A stretch of DNA of 64,000 bases, from assembly GCA_030063045.1 (NCBI GenBank), contig JAQSEB010000112.1, positions 62,001-126,000 of the forward strand, written 5' to 3'. Origin of the DNA: Pratylenchus scribneri (taxonomy: Eukaryota; Nematoda; Chromadorea; Rhabditida; Pratylenchidae). The notes under the pieces are model-generated. The model saw nothing but the letters and a program-made list of their open reading frames with translations, did not search any database and was not told the DNA's origin. Of the stretch, positions 41,103 to 55,208 are shown in pieces. Made by a program: the position numbers and the translations under genes. Positions within the stretch are counted from its first letter, which is position 1. Every line of letters starts with the position of its first letter.

Positions 41103-41949
41103 CCTAGAATCTGCCTAAAAAATACTATTATAAAAGATTGAGAGGAATAATATTAAAATTCCAAAGAGAAATAGCGATTTTAAACTTTTTTTCTAAAAAC
41201 TCATAGAAAATTACAATTTCAAAAATTTCAAATACATGTATGGCCTAGAATCTGCCTAAAAAATACTATTAGAAAAGATTGAGAGGAATAATATTAAAAT
41301 TCCAAAGAGAAATAGCGATTTTAAACTTTTTTTCTAAAAACTCATAGAAAATTACAATTTCAAAAATTTCAAATACATGTATGGCCTAGAATCTACCTAA
41401 AAAATACTATTATAAAAGATTGAGAGGAATAATATTAAAATTCCAAAGAGAAATAGCGATTTTAAACTTTTTTTCTAAAAACTCATAGAAAATTACAATT
41501 TCAAAAATTTCAAATACATGTATGGCCTAGAATCTGCCTAAAAAATACTATTAGAAAAGATTGAGAGGAATAATATTAAAATTCCAAAGAGAAATAGCGA
41601 TTTTAAACTTTTTTTCTAAAAACTCATAGAAAATTACAATTTCAAAAATTTCAAATACATGTATGGCCTAGAATCTACCTAAAAAATACTATTATAAAAG
41701 ATTGAGAGGAATAATATTAAAATTCCAAAGAGAAATAGCGATTTTAAACTTTTTTTCTAAAAACTCATAGAAAATTACAATTTCAAAAATTTCAAATACA
41801 TGTATGGCCTAGAATCTGCCTAAAAAATACTATTAGAAAAGATTGAGAGGAATAATATTAAAATTCCAAAGAGAAATAGCGATTTTAAACTTTTTTTTCT
41901 AAAAACTCATAGAAAATTACAATTTCAAAAATTTCAAATACATGTATGG
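41103..41949. repeat. 847-bp hexamer, copy 2
   Basis: The same ordered hexamer as 39268-40114, 1835 bp (13 monomers) later, within copy 1 of the 5360-bp segment. It is followed directly by C monomers. Confidence 0.9.
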
Positions 41950-44627
41950 CCTAGAATCTACTTAAAAAATACTATTAGAAAAGATTGAGGGGAATAATAT
42001 TAAAATTCCACAGAGAAATAGCGATTTTAAACTTTTTTTCTTAAAACTCATAGAAAATTTCAATTTCAAATATTTCAAATACATGTATGGCCTAGAATCT
42101 ACTTAAAAAATACTATTAGAAAAGATTGAGGGGAATAATATTAAAATTCCACAGAGAAATAGCGATTTTAAACTTTTTTTCTTAAAACTCATAGAAAATT
42201 TCAATTTCAAATATTTCAAATACATCTATGGCCTAGAATCTACTTAAAAAATACTATTAGAAAAGATTGAGGGGAATAATATTAAAATTCCACAGAGAAA
42301 TAGCGATTTTAAACTTTTTTTCTTAAAACTCATAGAAAATTTCAATTTCAAATATTTCAAATACATGTATGGCCTAGAATCTACTTAAAAAATACTATTA
42401 GAAAAGATTGAGGGGAATAATATTAAAATTCCACAGAAAAATAGCGATTTTAAACTTTTTTTCTTAAAACTCATAGAAAATTTCAATTTCAAATATTTCA
42501 AATACATGTATGGCCTAGAATCTACTTAAAAAATACTATTAGAAAAGATTGAGGGGAATAATATTAAAATTCCACAGAGAAATAGCGATTTTAAACTTTT
42601 TTTCTTAAAACTCATAGAAAATTTCAATTTCAAATATTTCAAATACATGTATGGCCTAGAATCTACTTAAAAAATACTATTAGAAAAGATTGAGGGGAAT
42701 AATATTAAAATTCCACAGAGAAATAGCGATTTTAAACTTTTTTTCTTAAAACTCATAGAAAATTTCAATTTCAAATATTTCAAATACATGTATGGCCTAG
42801 AATCTACTTAAAAAATACTATTAGAAAAGATTGAGGGGAATAATATTAAAATTCCACAGAGAAATAGCGATTTTAAACTTTTTTCTAAAAACTCATAGAA
42901 AATTTCAATTTCAAATATTTCAAATACATAAATGGCCTAGAATCTGCCTAAAAAATACTATTAGAAAAGATTGAGGGGAATAATATTAAAAATCCGAAGA
43001 GAAATAGCGATTTTAAACTTTTTTTCTAAAAACTCATAGAAAATTTCAATTTCAAATATTTCAAATACATGTATGGCCTAGAATCTACTTAAAAAATACT
43101 ATTAGAAAAGATTGAGGGGAATAATATTAAAATTCCACAGAGAAATAGCGATTTTAAACTTTTTTTCTTAAAACTCATAGAAAATTTCAATTTCAAATAT
43201 TTCAAATACATGTATGGCCTAGAATCTACTTAAAAAATACTATTAGAAAAGATTGAGGGGAATAATATTAAAATTCCACAGAGAAATAGCGATTTTAAAC
43301 TTTTTTTCTTAAAACTCATAGAAAATTTCAATTTCAAATATTTCAAATACATGTATGGCCTAGAATCTACTTAAAAAATACTATTAGAAAAGATTGAGGG
43401 GAATAATATTAAAATTCCACAGAGAAATAGCGATTTTAAACTTTTTTTCTTAAAACTCATAGAAAATTTCAATTTCAAATATTTCAAATACATGTATGGC
43501 CTAGAATCTACTTAAAAAATACTATTAGAAAAGATTGAGGGGAATAATATTAAAATTCCACAGAGAAATAGCGATTTTAAACTTTTTTTCTTAAAACTCA
43601 TAGAAAATTACAATTTCAAAAATTTCAAATACATGTATGGCCTAGAATCTACCTAAAAAATACTATTATAAAAGATTGAGAGGAATAATATTAAAATTCC
43701 AAAGAGAAATAGCGATTTTAAACTTTTTTTCTAAAAACTCATAGAAAATTACAATTTCAAAAATTTCAAATACATGTATGGCCTAGAATCTGCCTAAAAA
43801 ATACTATTAGAAAAGATTGAGAGGAATAATATTAAAATTCCAAAGAGAAATAGCGATTTTAAACTTTTTTTCTAAAAACTCATAGAAAATTACAATTTCA
43901 AAAATTTCAAATACATGTATGGCCTAGAATCTACCTAAAAAATACTATTATAAAAGATTGAGAGGAATAATATTAAAATTCCAAAGAGAAATAGCGATTT
44001 TAAACTTTTTTTCTAAAAACTCATAGAAAATTACAATTTCAAAAATTTCAAATACATGTATGGCCTAGAATCTGCCTAAAAAATACTATTAGAAAAGATT
44101 GAGAGGAATAATATTAAAATTCCAAAGAGAGATAGCGATTTTAAACTTTTTTTCTAAAAACTCATAGAAAATTACAATTTCAAAAATTTCAAATACATGT
44201 ATGGCCTAGAATCTACCTAAAAAATACTATTATAAAAGATTGAGAGGAATAATATTAAAATTCCAAAGAGAAATAGCGATTTTAAACTTTTTTTCTAAAA
44301 ACTCATAGAAAATTAAAATTTCAAAAATTTCAAATACATGTATGGCCTAGAATCTGCCTAAAAAATACTATTAGAAAAGATTGAGAGGAATAATATTAAA
44401 ATTCCAAAGAGAAATAGCGATTTTAAACTTTTTTTCTAAAACTCATAGAAAATTAAAATTTCAAAAATTTCAAATACATGTATGGCCTAGAATCTGCCTA
44501 AAAAATACTATTAGAAAAGATTGAGAGGAATAATATTAAAATTCCAAAGAGAAATAGCGATTTTAAACTTTTTTTTCTAAAAACTCATAGAAAATTACAA
44601 TTTCAAAAATTTCAAATACATGTATGG

Positions 44628-45474
44628 CCTAGAATCTGCCTAAAAAATACTATTATAAAAGATTGAGAGGAATAATATTAAAATTCCAAAGAGAAATAGC
44701 GATTTTAAACTTTTTTTCTAAAAACTCATAGAAAATTACAATTTCAAAAATTTCAAATACATGTATGGCCTAGAATCTGCCTAAAAAATACTATTAGAAA
44801 AGATTGAGAGGAATAATATTAAAATTCCAAAGAGAAATAGCGATTTTAAACTTTTTTTCTAAAAACTCATAGAAAATTACAATTTCAAAAATTTCAAATA
44901 CATGTATGGCCTAGAATCTACCTAAAAAATACTATTATAAAAGATTGAGAGGAATAATATTAAAATTCCAAAGAGAAATAGCGATTTTAAACTTTTTTTC
45001 TAAAAACTCATAGAAAATTACAATTTCAAAAATTTCAAATACATGTATGGCCTAGAATCTGCCTAAAAAATACTATTAGAAAAGATTGAGAGGAATAATA
45101 TTAAAATTCCAAAGAGAAATAGCGATTTTAAACTTTTTTTCTAAAAACTCATAGAAAATTACAATTTCAAAAATTTCAAATACATGTATGGCCTAGAATC
45201 TACCTAAAAAATACTATTATAAAAGATTGAGAGGAATAATATTAAAATTCCAAAGAGAAATAGCGATTTTAAACTTTTTTTCTAAAAACTCATAGAAAAT
45301 TACAATTTCAAAAATTTCAAATACATGTATGGCCTAGAATCTGCCTAAAAAATACTATTAGAAAAGATTGAGAGGAATAATATTAAAATTCCAAAGAGAA
45401 ATAGCGATTTTAAACTTTTTTTTCTAAAAACTCATAGAAAATTACAATTTCAAAAATTTCAAATACATGTATGG
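44628..45474. repeat. 847-bp hexamer, copy 3
   Basis: The counterpart of 39268-40114 at +5360, inside copy 2 of the large duplication. Confidence 0.9.
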
Positions 45475-46462
45475 CCTAGAATCTACTTAAAAAATACTAT
45501 TAGAAAAGATTGAGGGGAATAATATTAAAATTCCACAGAGAAATAGCGATTTTAAACTTTTTTTTCTAAAAACTCATAGAAAATTACAATTTCAAATATT
45601 TCAAATACATGTATGGCCTAGAATCTACTTAAAAAATACTATTAGAAAAGATTGAGGGGAATAATATTAAAATTCCACAGAGAAATAGCGATTTTAAACT
45701 TTTTTTCTTAAAACTCATAGAAAATTTCAATTTCAAATATTTCAAATACATGTATGGCCTAGAATCTACTTAAAAAATACTATTAGAAAAGATTGAGGGG
45801 AATAATATTAAAATTCCACAGAGAAATAGCGATTTTAAACTTTTTTTCTTAAAACTCATAGAAAATTTCAATTTCAAATATTTCAAATACATGTATGGCC
45901 TAGAATCTGCCTAAAAAATACTATTAGAAAAGATTGAGAGGAATAATATTAAAATTCCAAAGAGAAATAGCGATTTTAAACTTTTTTTCTTAAAACTCAT
46001 AGAAAATTACAATTTCAAAAATTTCAAATACATGTATGGCCTAGAATCTACTTAAAAAATACTATTAGAAAAGATTGAGGGGAATAATATTAAAATTCCA
46101 AAGAGAAATAGCGATTTTAAACTTTTTTTCTAAAAACTCATAGAAAATTACAATTTCAAAAATTTCAAATACATGTATGGCCTAGAATCTGCCTAAAAAA
46201 TACTATTAGAAAAGATTGAGAGGAATAATATTAAAATTCCAAAGAGAAATAGCGATTTTAAACTTTTTTTCTAAAAACTCATAGAAAATTACAATTTCAA
46301 AAATTTCAAATACATGTATGGCCTAGAATCTGCCTAAAAAATACTATTAGAAAAGATTGAGAGGAATAATATTAAAATTCCAAAGAGAAATAGCGATTTT
46401 AAACTTTTTTTCTAAAAACTCATAGAAAATTACAATTTCAAAAATTTCAAATACATGTATGG

Positions 46463-47309
46463 CCTAGAATCTGCCTAAAAAATACTATTATAAAAGATTG
46501 AGAGGAATAATATTAAAATTCCAAAGAGAAATAGCGATTTTAAACTTTTTTTCTAAAAACTCATAGAAAATTACAATTTCAAAAATTTCAAATACATGTA
46601 TGGCCTAGAATCTGCCTAAAAAATACTATTAGAAAAGATTGAGAGGAATAATATTAAAATTCCAAAGAGAAATAGCGATTTTAAACTTTTTTTCTAAAAA
46701 CTCATAGAAAATTACAATTTCAAAAATTTCAAATACATGTATGGCCTAGAATCTACCTAAAAAATACTATTATAAAAGATTGAGAGGAATAATATTAAAA
46801 TTCCAAAGAGAAATAGCGATTTTAAACTTTTTTTCTAAAAACTCATAGAAAATTACAATTTCAAAAATTTCAAATACATGTATGGCCTAGAATCTGCCTA
46901 AAAAATACTATTAGAAAAGATTGAGAGGAATAATATTAAAATTCCAAAGAGAAATAGCGATTTTAAACTTTTTTTCTAAAAACTCATAGAAAATTACAAT
47001 TTCAAAAATTTCAAATACATGTATGGCCTAGAATCTACCTAAAAAATACTATTATAAAAGATTGAGAGGAATAATATTAAAATTCCAAAGAGAAATAGCG
47101 ATTTTAAACTTTTTTTCTAAAAACTCATAGAAAATTACAATTTCAAAAATTTCAAATACATGTATGGCCTAGAATCTGCCTAAAAAATACTATTAGAAAA
47201 GATTGAGAGGAATAATATTAAAATTCCAAAGAGAAATAGCGATTTTAAACTTTTTTTTCTAAAAACTCATAGAAAATTACAATTTCAAAAATTTCAAATA
47301 CATGTATGG
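46463..47309. repeat. 847-bp hexamer, copy 4
   Basis: The counterpart of 41103-41949 at +5360, followed by the C run containing ACATCTATGG. Confidence 0.9.
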
Positions 47310-49000
47310 CCTAGAATCTACTTAAAAAATACTATTAGAAAAGATTGAGGGGAATAATATTAAAATTCCACAGAGAAATAGCGATTTTAAACTTTTTTTC
47401 TTAAAACTCATAGAAAATTTCAATTTCAAATATTTCAAATACATGTATGGCCTAGAATCTACTTAAAAAATACTATTAGAAAAGATTGAGGGGAATAATA
47501 TTAAAATTCCACAGAGAAATAGCGATTTTAAACTTTTTTTCTTAAAACTCATAGAAAATTTCAATTTCAAATATTTCAAATACATCTATGGCCTAGAATC
47601 TACTTAAAAAATACTATTAGAAAAGATTGAGGGGAATAATATTAAAATTCCACAGAGAAATAGCGATTTTAAACTTTTTTTCTTAAAACTCATAGAAAAT
47701 TTCAATTTCAAATATTTCAAATACATGTATGGCCTAGAATCTACTTAAAAAATACTATTAGAAAAGATTGAGGGGAATAATATTAAAATTCCACAGAAAA
47801 ATAGCGATTTTAAACTTTTTTTCTTAAAACTCATAGAAAATTTCAATTTCAAATATTTCAAATACATGTATGGCCTAGAATCTACTTAAAAAATACTATT
47901 AGAAAAGATTGAGGGGAATAATATTAAAATTCCACAGAGAAATAGCGATTTTAAACTTTTTTTCTTAAAACTCATAGAAAATTTCAATTTCAAATATTTC
48001 AAATACATGTATGGCCTAGAATCTACTTAAAAAATACTATTAGAAAAGATTGAGGGGAATAATATTAAAATTCCACAGAGAAATAGCGATTTTAAACTTT
48101 TTTTCTTAAAACTCATAGAAAATTTCAATTTCAAATATTTCAAATACATGTATGGCCTAGAATCTACTTAAAAAATACTATTAGAAAAGATTGAGGGGAA
48201 TAATATTAAAATTCCACAGAGAAATAGCGATTTTAAACTTTTTTCTAAAAACTCATAGAAAATTTCAATTTCAAATATTTCAAATACATAAATGGCCTAG
48301 AATCTGCCTAAAAAATACTATTAGAAAAGATTGAGGGGAATAATATTAAAAATCCGAAGAGAAATAGCGATTTTAAACTTTTTTTCTAAAAACTCATAGA
48401 AAATTTCAATTTCAAATATTTCAAATACATGTATGGCCTAGAATCTACTTAAAAAATACTATTAGAAAAGATTGAGGGGAATAATATTAAAATTCCACAG
48501 AGAAATAGCGATTTTAAACTTTTTTTCTTAAAACTCATAGAAAATTTCAATTTCAAATATTTCAAATACATGTATGGCCTAGAATCTACTTAAAAAATAC
48601 TATTAGAAAAGATTGAGGGGAATAATATTAAAATTCCACAGAGAAATAGCGATTTTAAACTTTTTTTCTTAAAACTCATAGAAAATTTCAATTTCAAATA
48701 TTTCAAATACATGTATGGCCTAGAATCTACTTAAAAAATACTATTAGAAAAGATTGAGGGGAATAATATTAAAATTCCACAGAGAAATAGCGATTTTAAA
48801 CTTTTTTTCTTAAAACTCATAGAAAATTTCAATTTCAAATATTTCAAATACATGTATGGCCTAGAATCTACTTAAAAAATACTATTAGAAAAGATTGAGG
48901 GGAATAATATTAAAATTCCACAGAGAAATAGCGATTTTAAACTTTTTTTCTTAAAACTCATAGAAAATTACAATTTCAAAAATTTCAAATACATGTATGG

Positions 49001-50411
49001 CCTAGAATCTACCTAAAAAATACTATTATAAAAGATTGAGAGGAATAATATTAAAATTCCAAAGAGAAATAGCGATTTTAAACTTTTTTTCTAAAAACTC
49101 ATAGAAAATTACAATTTCAAAAATTTCAAATACATGTATGGCCTAGAATCTGCCTAAAAAATACTATTAGAAAAGATTGAGAGGAATAATATTAAAATTC
49201 CAAAGAGAAATAGCGATTTTAAACTTTTTTTCTAAAAACTCATAGAAAATTACAATTTCAAAAATTTCAAATACATGTATGGCCTAGAATCTACCTAAAA
49301 AATACTATTATAAAAGATTGAGAGGAATAATATTAAAATTCCAAAGAGAAATAGCGATTTTAAACTTTTTTTCTAAAAACTCATAGAAAATTACAATTTC
49401 AAAAATTTCAAATACATGTATGGCCTAGAATCTGCCTAAAAAATACTATTAGAAAAGATTGAGAGGAATAATATTAAAATTCCAAAGAGAAATAGCGATT
49501 TTAAACTTTTTTTTCTAAAAACTCATAGAAAATTACAATTTCAAAAATTTCAAATACATGTATGGCCTAGAATCTACTTAAAAAATACTATTAGAAAAGA
49601 TTGAGGGGAATAATATTAAAATTCCACAGAGAAATAGCGATTTTAAACTTTTTTTCTTAAAACTCATAGAAAATTTCAATTTCAAATATTTCAAATACAT
49701 GTATGGCCTAGAATCTACTTAAAAAATACTATTAGAAAAGATTGAGGGGAATAATATTAAAATTCCACAGAGAAATAGCGATTTTAAACTTTTTTTCTTA
49801 AAACTCATAGAAAATTTCAATTTCAAATATTTCAAATACATCTATGGCCTAGAATCTACTTAAAAAATACTATTAGAAAAGATTGAGGGGAATAATATTA
49901 AAATTCCACAGAGAAATAGCGATTTTAAACTTTTTTTCTTAAAACTCATAGAAAATTTCAATTTCAAATATTTCAAATACATGTATGGCCTAGAATCTAC
50001 TTAAAAAATACTATTAGAAAAGATTGAGGGGAATAATATTAAAATTCCACAGAAAAATAGCGATTTTAAACTTTTTTTCTTAAAACTCATAGAAAATTTC
50101 AATTTCAAATATTTCAAATACATGTATGGCCTAGAATCTACTTAAAAAATACTATTAGAAAAGATTGAGGGGAATAATATTAAAATTCCACAGAGAAATA
50201 GCGATTTTAAACTTTTTTTCTTAAAACTCATAGAAAATTTCAATTTCAAATATTTCAAATACATGTATGGCCTAGAATCTACTTAAAAAATACTATTAGA
50301 AAAGATTGAGGGGAATAATATTAAAATTCCACAGAGAAATAGCGATTTTAAACTTTTTTTCTTAAAACTCATAGAAAATTTCAATTTCAAATATTTCAAA
50401 TACATGTATGG
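49001..50411. repeat. 5360-bp segment, copy 3 with internal deletion
   Basis: The first 3.5 monomers follow copy 2 at +5360. Near 49.48 kb the match switches to an offset of +2256 (ACATCTATGG 47582 and 49838; CACAGAAAAATAGCG near 47793 and 50049). About 3104 bp, or 22 whole monomers, is therefore missing between two similar A monomers. The match ends where copy 2 has its 6-T monomer (48156). The switch keeps monomer register, as expected of unequal exchange. Confidence 0.9.
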
Positions 50412-51116
50412 CCTAGAATCTACTTAAAAAATACTATTAGAAAAGATTGAGGGGAATAATATTAAAATTCCACAGAGAAATAGCGATTTTAAACTTTTTT
50501 TCTTAAAACTCATAGAAAATTTCAATTTCAAATATTTCAAATACATGTATGGCCTAGAATCTACTTAAAAAATACTATTAGAAAAGATTGAGGGGAATAA
50601 TATTAAAATTCCACAGAGAAATAGCGATTTTAAACTTTTTTTCTTAAAACTCATAGAAAATTTCAATTTCAAATATTTCAAATACATGTATGGCCTAGAA
50701 TCTACTTAAAAAATACTATTAGAAAAGATTGAGGGGAATAATATTAAAATTCCACAGAGAAATAGCGATTTTAAACTTTTTTTCTTAAAACTCATAGAAA
50801 ATTTCAATTTCAAATATTTCAAATACATGTATGGCCTAGAATCTACTTAAAAAATACTATTAGAAAAGATTGAGGGGAATAATATTAAAATTCCACAGAG
50901 AAATAGCGATTTTAAACTTTTTTTCTTAAAACTCATAGAAAATTTCAATTTCAAATATTTCAAATACATGTATGGCCTAGAATCTACTTAAAAAATACTA
51001 TTAGAAAAGATTGAGGGGAATAATATTAAAATTCCACAGAGAAATAGCGATTTTAAACTTTTTTTCTTAAAACTCATAGAAAATTTCAATTTCAAATATT
51101 TCAAATACATGTATGG
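50412..51116. repeat. Type C monomers, uniform
   Basis: Five 141-bp C monomers (TCTACTT, GAGGGG, CCACAG, AGCG, T7, CTTAAAACTC, TTTCAAATATTTC) with no variant noticed. They join the truncated third copy of the 5360-bp segment to the next A/B stretch. Confidence 0.85.
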
Positions 51117-52670
51117 CCTAGAATCTGCCTAAAAAATACTATTAGAAAAGATTGAGAGGAATAATATTAAAATTCCAAAGAGAAATAGCGATTTTAAACT
51201 TTTTTTCTTAAAACTCATAGAAAATTTCAATTTCAAATATTTCAAATACATGTATGGCCTAGAATCTGCCTAAAAAATACTATTAGAAAAGATTGAGAGG
51301 AATAATATTAAAATTCCAAAGAGAGATAGCGATTTTAAACTTTTTTTCTAAAAACTCATAGAAAATTACAATTTCAAAAATTTCAAATACATGTATGGCC
51401 TAGAATCTACCTAAAAAATACTATTATAAAAGATTGAGAGGAATAATATTAAAATTCCAAAGAGAAATAGCGATTTTAAACTTTTTTTCTAAAAACTCAT
51501 AGAAAATTAAAATTTCAAAAATTTCAAATACATGTATGGCCTAGAATCTGCCTAAAAAATACTATTAGAAAAGATTGAGAGGAATAATATTAAAATTCCA
51601 AAGAGAAATAGCGATTTTAAACTTTTTTTTTCTAAAAACTCATAGAAAATTACAATTTCAAAAATTTCAAATACATGTATGGCCTAGAATCTACCTAAAA
51701 AATACTATTATAAAAGATTGAGAGGAATAATATTAAAATTCCAAAGAGAAATAGCGATTTTAAACTTTTTTTCTAAAAACTCATAGAAAATTACAATTTC
51801 AAAAATTTCAAATACATGTATGGCCTAGAATCTGCCTAAAAAATACTATTATAAAAGATTGAGAGGAATAATATTAAAATTCCAAAGAGAAATAGCGATT
51901 TTAAACTTTTTTTCTAAAAACTCATAGAAAATTACAATTTCAAAAATTTCAAATACATGTATGGCCTAGAATCTGCCTAAAAAATACTATTAGAAAAGAT
52001 TGAGAGGAATAATATTAAAATTCCAAAGAGAAATAGCGATTTTAAACTTTTTTTCTAAAAACTCATAGAAAATTACAATTTCAAAAATTTCAAATACATG
52101 TATGGCCTAGAATCTACCTAAAAAATACTATTATAAAAGATTGAGAGGAATAATATTAAAATTCCAAAGAGAAATAGCGATTTTAAACTTTTTTTCTAAA
52201 AACTCATAGAAAATTACAATTTCAAAAATTTCAAATACATGTATGGCCTAGAATCTGCCTAAAAAATACTATTAGAAAAGATTGAGAGGAATAATATTAA
52301 AATTCCAAAGAGAAATAGCGATTTTAAACTTTTTTTCTAAAAACTCATAGAAAATTACAATTTCAAAAATTTCAAATACATGTATGGCCTAGAATCTACC
52401 TAAAAAATACTATTATAAAAGATTGAGAGGAATAATATTAAAATTCCAAAGAGAAATAGCGATTTTAAACTTTTTTTCTAAAAACTCATAGAAAATTACA
52501 ATTTCAAAAATTTCAAATACATGTATGGCCTAGAATCTGCCTAAAAAATACTATTAGAAAAGATTGAGAGGAATAATATTAAAATTCCAAAGAGAAATAG
52601 CGATTTTAAACTTTTTTTTCTAAAAACTCATAGAAAATTACAATTTCAAAAATTTCAAATACATGTATGG
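51117..52670. repeat. A/B monomers, including hexamer copy 5 (51824-52670)
   Basis: Eleven monomers. The first has an A head and middle with a C tail (CTTAAAACTC, TTTCAAATATTTC), so it is a chimera. The second has GAGAGATAG, matching 38767 and 44127, and the third has the AATTAAAATTTC tail seen after those. The fourth has a 9-T run, the longest in the window (near 51621). Then comes one B, followed by the complete 847-bp hexamer. The stretch is a rearranged relative of the 5360-bp segment, at an offset of about 7195 bp. Confidence 0.86.
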
Positions 52671-54644
52671 CCTAGAATCTACTTAAAAAATACTATTAGA
52701 AAAGATTGAGGGGAATAATATTAAAATTCCACAGAGAAATAGCGATTTTAAACTTTTTTTCTTAAAACTCATAGAAAATTTCAATTTCAAATATTTCAAA
52801 TACATGTATGGCCTAGAATCTACTTAAAAAATACTATTAGAAAAGATTGAGGGGAATAATATTAAAATTCCACAGAGAAATAGCGATTTTAAACTTTTTT
52901 TCTTAAAACTCATAGAAAATTTCAATTTCAAATATTTCAAATACATGTATGGCCTAGAATCTACTTAAAAAATACTATTAGAAAAGATTGAGGGGAATAA
53001 TATTAAAATTCCACAGAGAAATAGCGATTTTAAACTTTTTTTCTTAAAACTCATAGAAAATTTCAATTTCAAATATTTCAAATACATGTATGGCCTAGAA
53101 TCTACTTAAAAAATACTATTAGAAAAGATTGAGGGGAATAATATTAAAATTCCACAGAAAAATAGCGATTTTAAACTTTTTTTCTTAAAACTCATAGAAA
53201 ATTTCAATTTCAAATATTTCAAATACATGTATGGCCTAGAATCTACTTAAAAAATACTATTAGAAAAGATTGAGGGGAATAATATTAAAATTCCACAGAG
53301 AAATAGCGATTTTAAACTTTTTTTCTTAAAACTCATAGAAAATTTCAATTTCAAATATTTCAAATACATGTATGGCCTAGAATCTACTTAAAAAATACTA
53401 TTAGAAAAGATTGAGGGGAATAATATTAAAATTCCACAGAGAAATAGCGATTTTAAACTTTTTTTCTTAAAACTCATAGAAAATTTCAATTTCAAATATT
53501 TCAAATACATGTATGGCCTAGAATCTACTTAAAAAATACTATTAGAAAAGATTGAGGGGAATAATATTAAAATTCCACAGAGAAATAGCGATTTTAAACT
53601 TTTTTTCTTAAAACTCATAGAAAATTTCAATTTCAAATATTTCAAATACATGTATGGCCTAGAATCTACTTAAAAAATACTATTAGAAAAGATTGAGGGG
53701 AATAATATTAAAATTCCACAGAGAAATAGCGATTTTAAACTTTTTTTCTTAAAACTCATAGAAAATTTCAATTTCAAATATTTCAAATACATGTATGGCC
53801 TAGAATCTACTTAAAAAATACTATTAGAAAAGATTGAGGGGAATAATATTAAAATTCCACAGAGAAATAGCGATTTTAAACTTTTTTTCTTAAAACTCAT
53901 AGAAAATTTCAATTTCAAATATTTCAAATACATGTATGGCCTAGAATCTACTTAAAAAATACTATTAGAAAAGATTGAGGGGAATAATATTAAAATTCCA
54001 CAGAGAAATAGCGATTTTAAACTTTTTTTCTTAAAACTCATAGAAAATTTCAATTTCAAATATTTCAAATACATGTATGGCCTAGAATCTACTTAAAAAA
54101 TACTATTAGAAAAGATTGAGGGGAATAATATTAAAATTCCACAGAGAAATAGCGATTTTAAACTTTTTTTCTTAAAACTCATAGAAAATTTCAATTTCAA
54201 ATATTTCAAATACATGTATGGCCTAGAATCTACTTAAAAAATACTATTATAAAAGATTGAGGGGAATAATATTAAAAATCCGAAGAGAAATAACGATTTT
54301 AAACTTTTTTTCTTAAAACTCATAGAAAATTTCAATTTCAAATATTTCAAATACATGTATGGCCTAGAATCTACTTAAAAAATACTATTAGAAAAGATTG
54401 AGGGGAATAATATTAAAATTCCACAGAGAAATAGCGATTTTAAACTTTTTTTCTTAAAACTCATAGAAAATTTCAATTTCAAATATTTCAAATACATGTA
54501 TGGCCTAGAATCTACTTAAAAAATACTATTAGAAAAGATTGAGGGGAATAATATTAAAATTCCACAGAGAAATAGCGATTTTAAACTTTTTTTCTTAAAA
54601 CTCATAGAAAATTTCAATTTCAAATATTTCAAATACATGTATGG
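52671..54644. repeat. Type C run with one CCGAAG variant
   Basis: Fourteen C monomers of 141 bp. Variants: CACAGAAAAATAG near 53152, as in the 5360-bp unit, and one ATTATAAAAG monomer with AAAAATCCGAAG/AACG at about 54271. Confidence 0.87.
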
Positions 54645-55208
54645 CCTAGAATCTGCCTAAAAAATACTATTAGAAAAGATTGAGAGGAATAATATTAAAA
54701 TTCCAAAGAGAAATAGCGATTTTAAACTTTTTTTCTAAAAACTCATAGAAAATTACAATTTCAAAAATTTCAAATACATGTATGGCCTAGAATCTACCTA
54801 AAAAATACTATTATAAAAGATTGAGAGGAATAATATTAAAATTCCAAAGAGAAATAGCGATTTTAAACTTTTTTTCTAAAAACTCATAGAAAATTACAAT
54901 TTCAAAAATTTCAAATACATGTATGGCCTAGAATCTGCCTAAAAAATACTATTAGAAAAGATTGAGAGGAATAATATTAAAATTCCAAAGAGAAATAGCG
55001 ATTTTAAACTTTTTTTCTAAAAACTCATAGAAAATTACAATTTCAAAAATTTCAAATACATGTATGGCCTAGAATCTACCTAAAAAATACTATTATAAAA
55101 GATTGAGAGGAATAATATTAAAATTCCACAGAGAAATAGCGATTTTAAACTTTTTTTCTTAAAACTCATAGAAAATTTCAATTTCAAATATTTCAAATAC
55201 ATGTATGG
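54645..55208. repeat. Short A/B island ending in a B/C chimera
   Basis: The order is A (54645), B, A, then a chimeric monomer 55068-55208. The chimera's head is B (TCTACC, ATTAT, GAGAGG), while its middle and tail are C (CCACAG, CTTAAAACTC, TTTCAAATATTTC). The switch lies between monomer positions 43 and 61. From 55209 on, all monomers are type C. Confidence 0.88.

Larger units (their letters stand above)
38281..43640. repeat. 5360-bp, 38-monomer segment, tandem copy 1
   Basis: The offset of 5360 is constant for all private markers checked: GAGAGATAG (38767 and 44127), CTAAAACTC with one A lost (39078 and 44438), ACATCTATGG (42222 and 47582), ACATAAATGG (42926 and 48286) and AAAAATCCGAAG (near 42987 and 48347). 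In order it holds A/B monomers, three C, more A/B, then a run of C with one CCGAAG variant. Its length equals 38 x 141 plus four 8-T monomers minus two 1-bp losses. Confidence 0.93.
43641..49000. repeat. 5360-bp, 38-monomer segment, tandem copy 2
   Basis: This copy is collinear with 38281-43640 and I noticed no difference. Homology starts in the tail of the preceding monomer (about 38236 and 43596, just after CTAAAAACTC versus CTTAAAACTC). Two 5-kb copies with no visible mutation imply a very recent duplication, or an assembly repeat that should be checked. Confidence 0.92.

Noticed and set aside
38281..49000. Certain biological duplication of 5360 bp
   Set aside because: Not rejected as a pattern, but the lack of visible differences means an assembly artefact cannot be excluded from the sequence alone.
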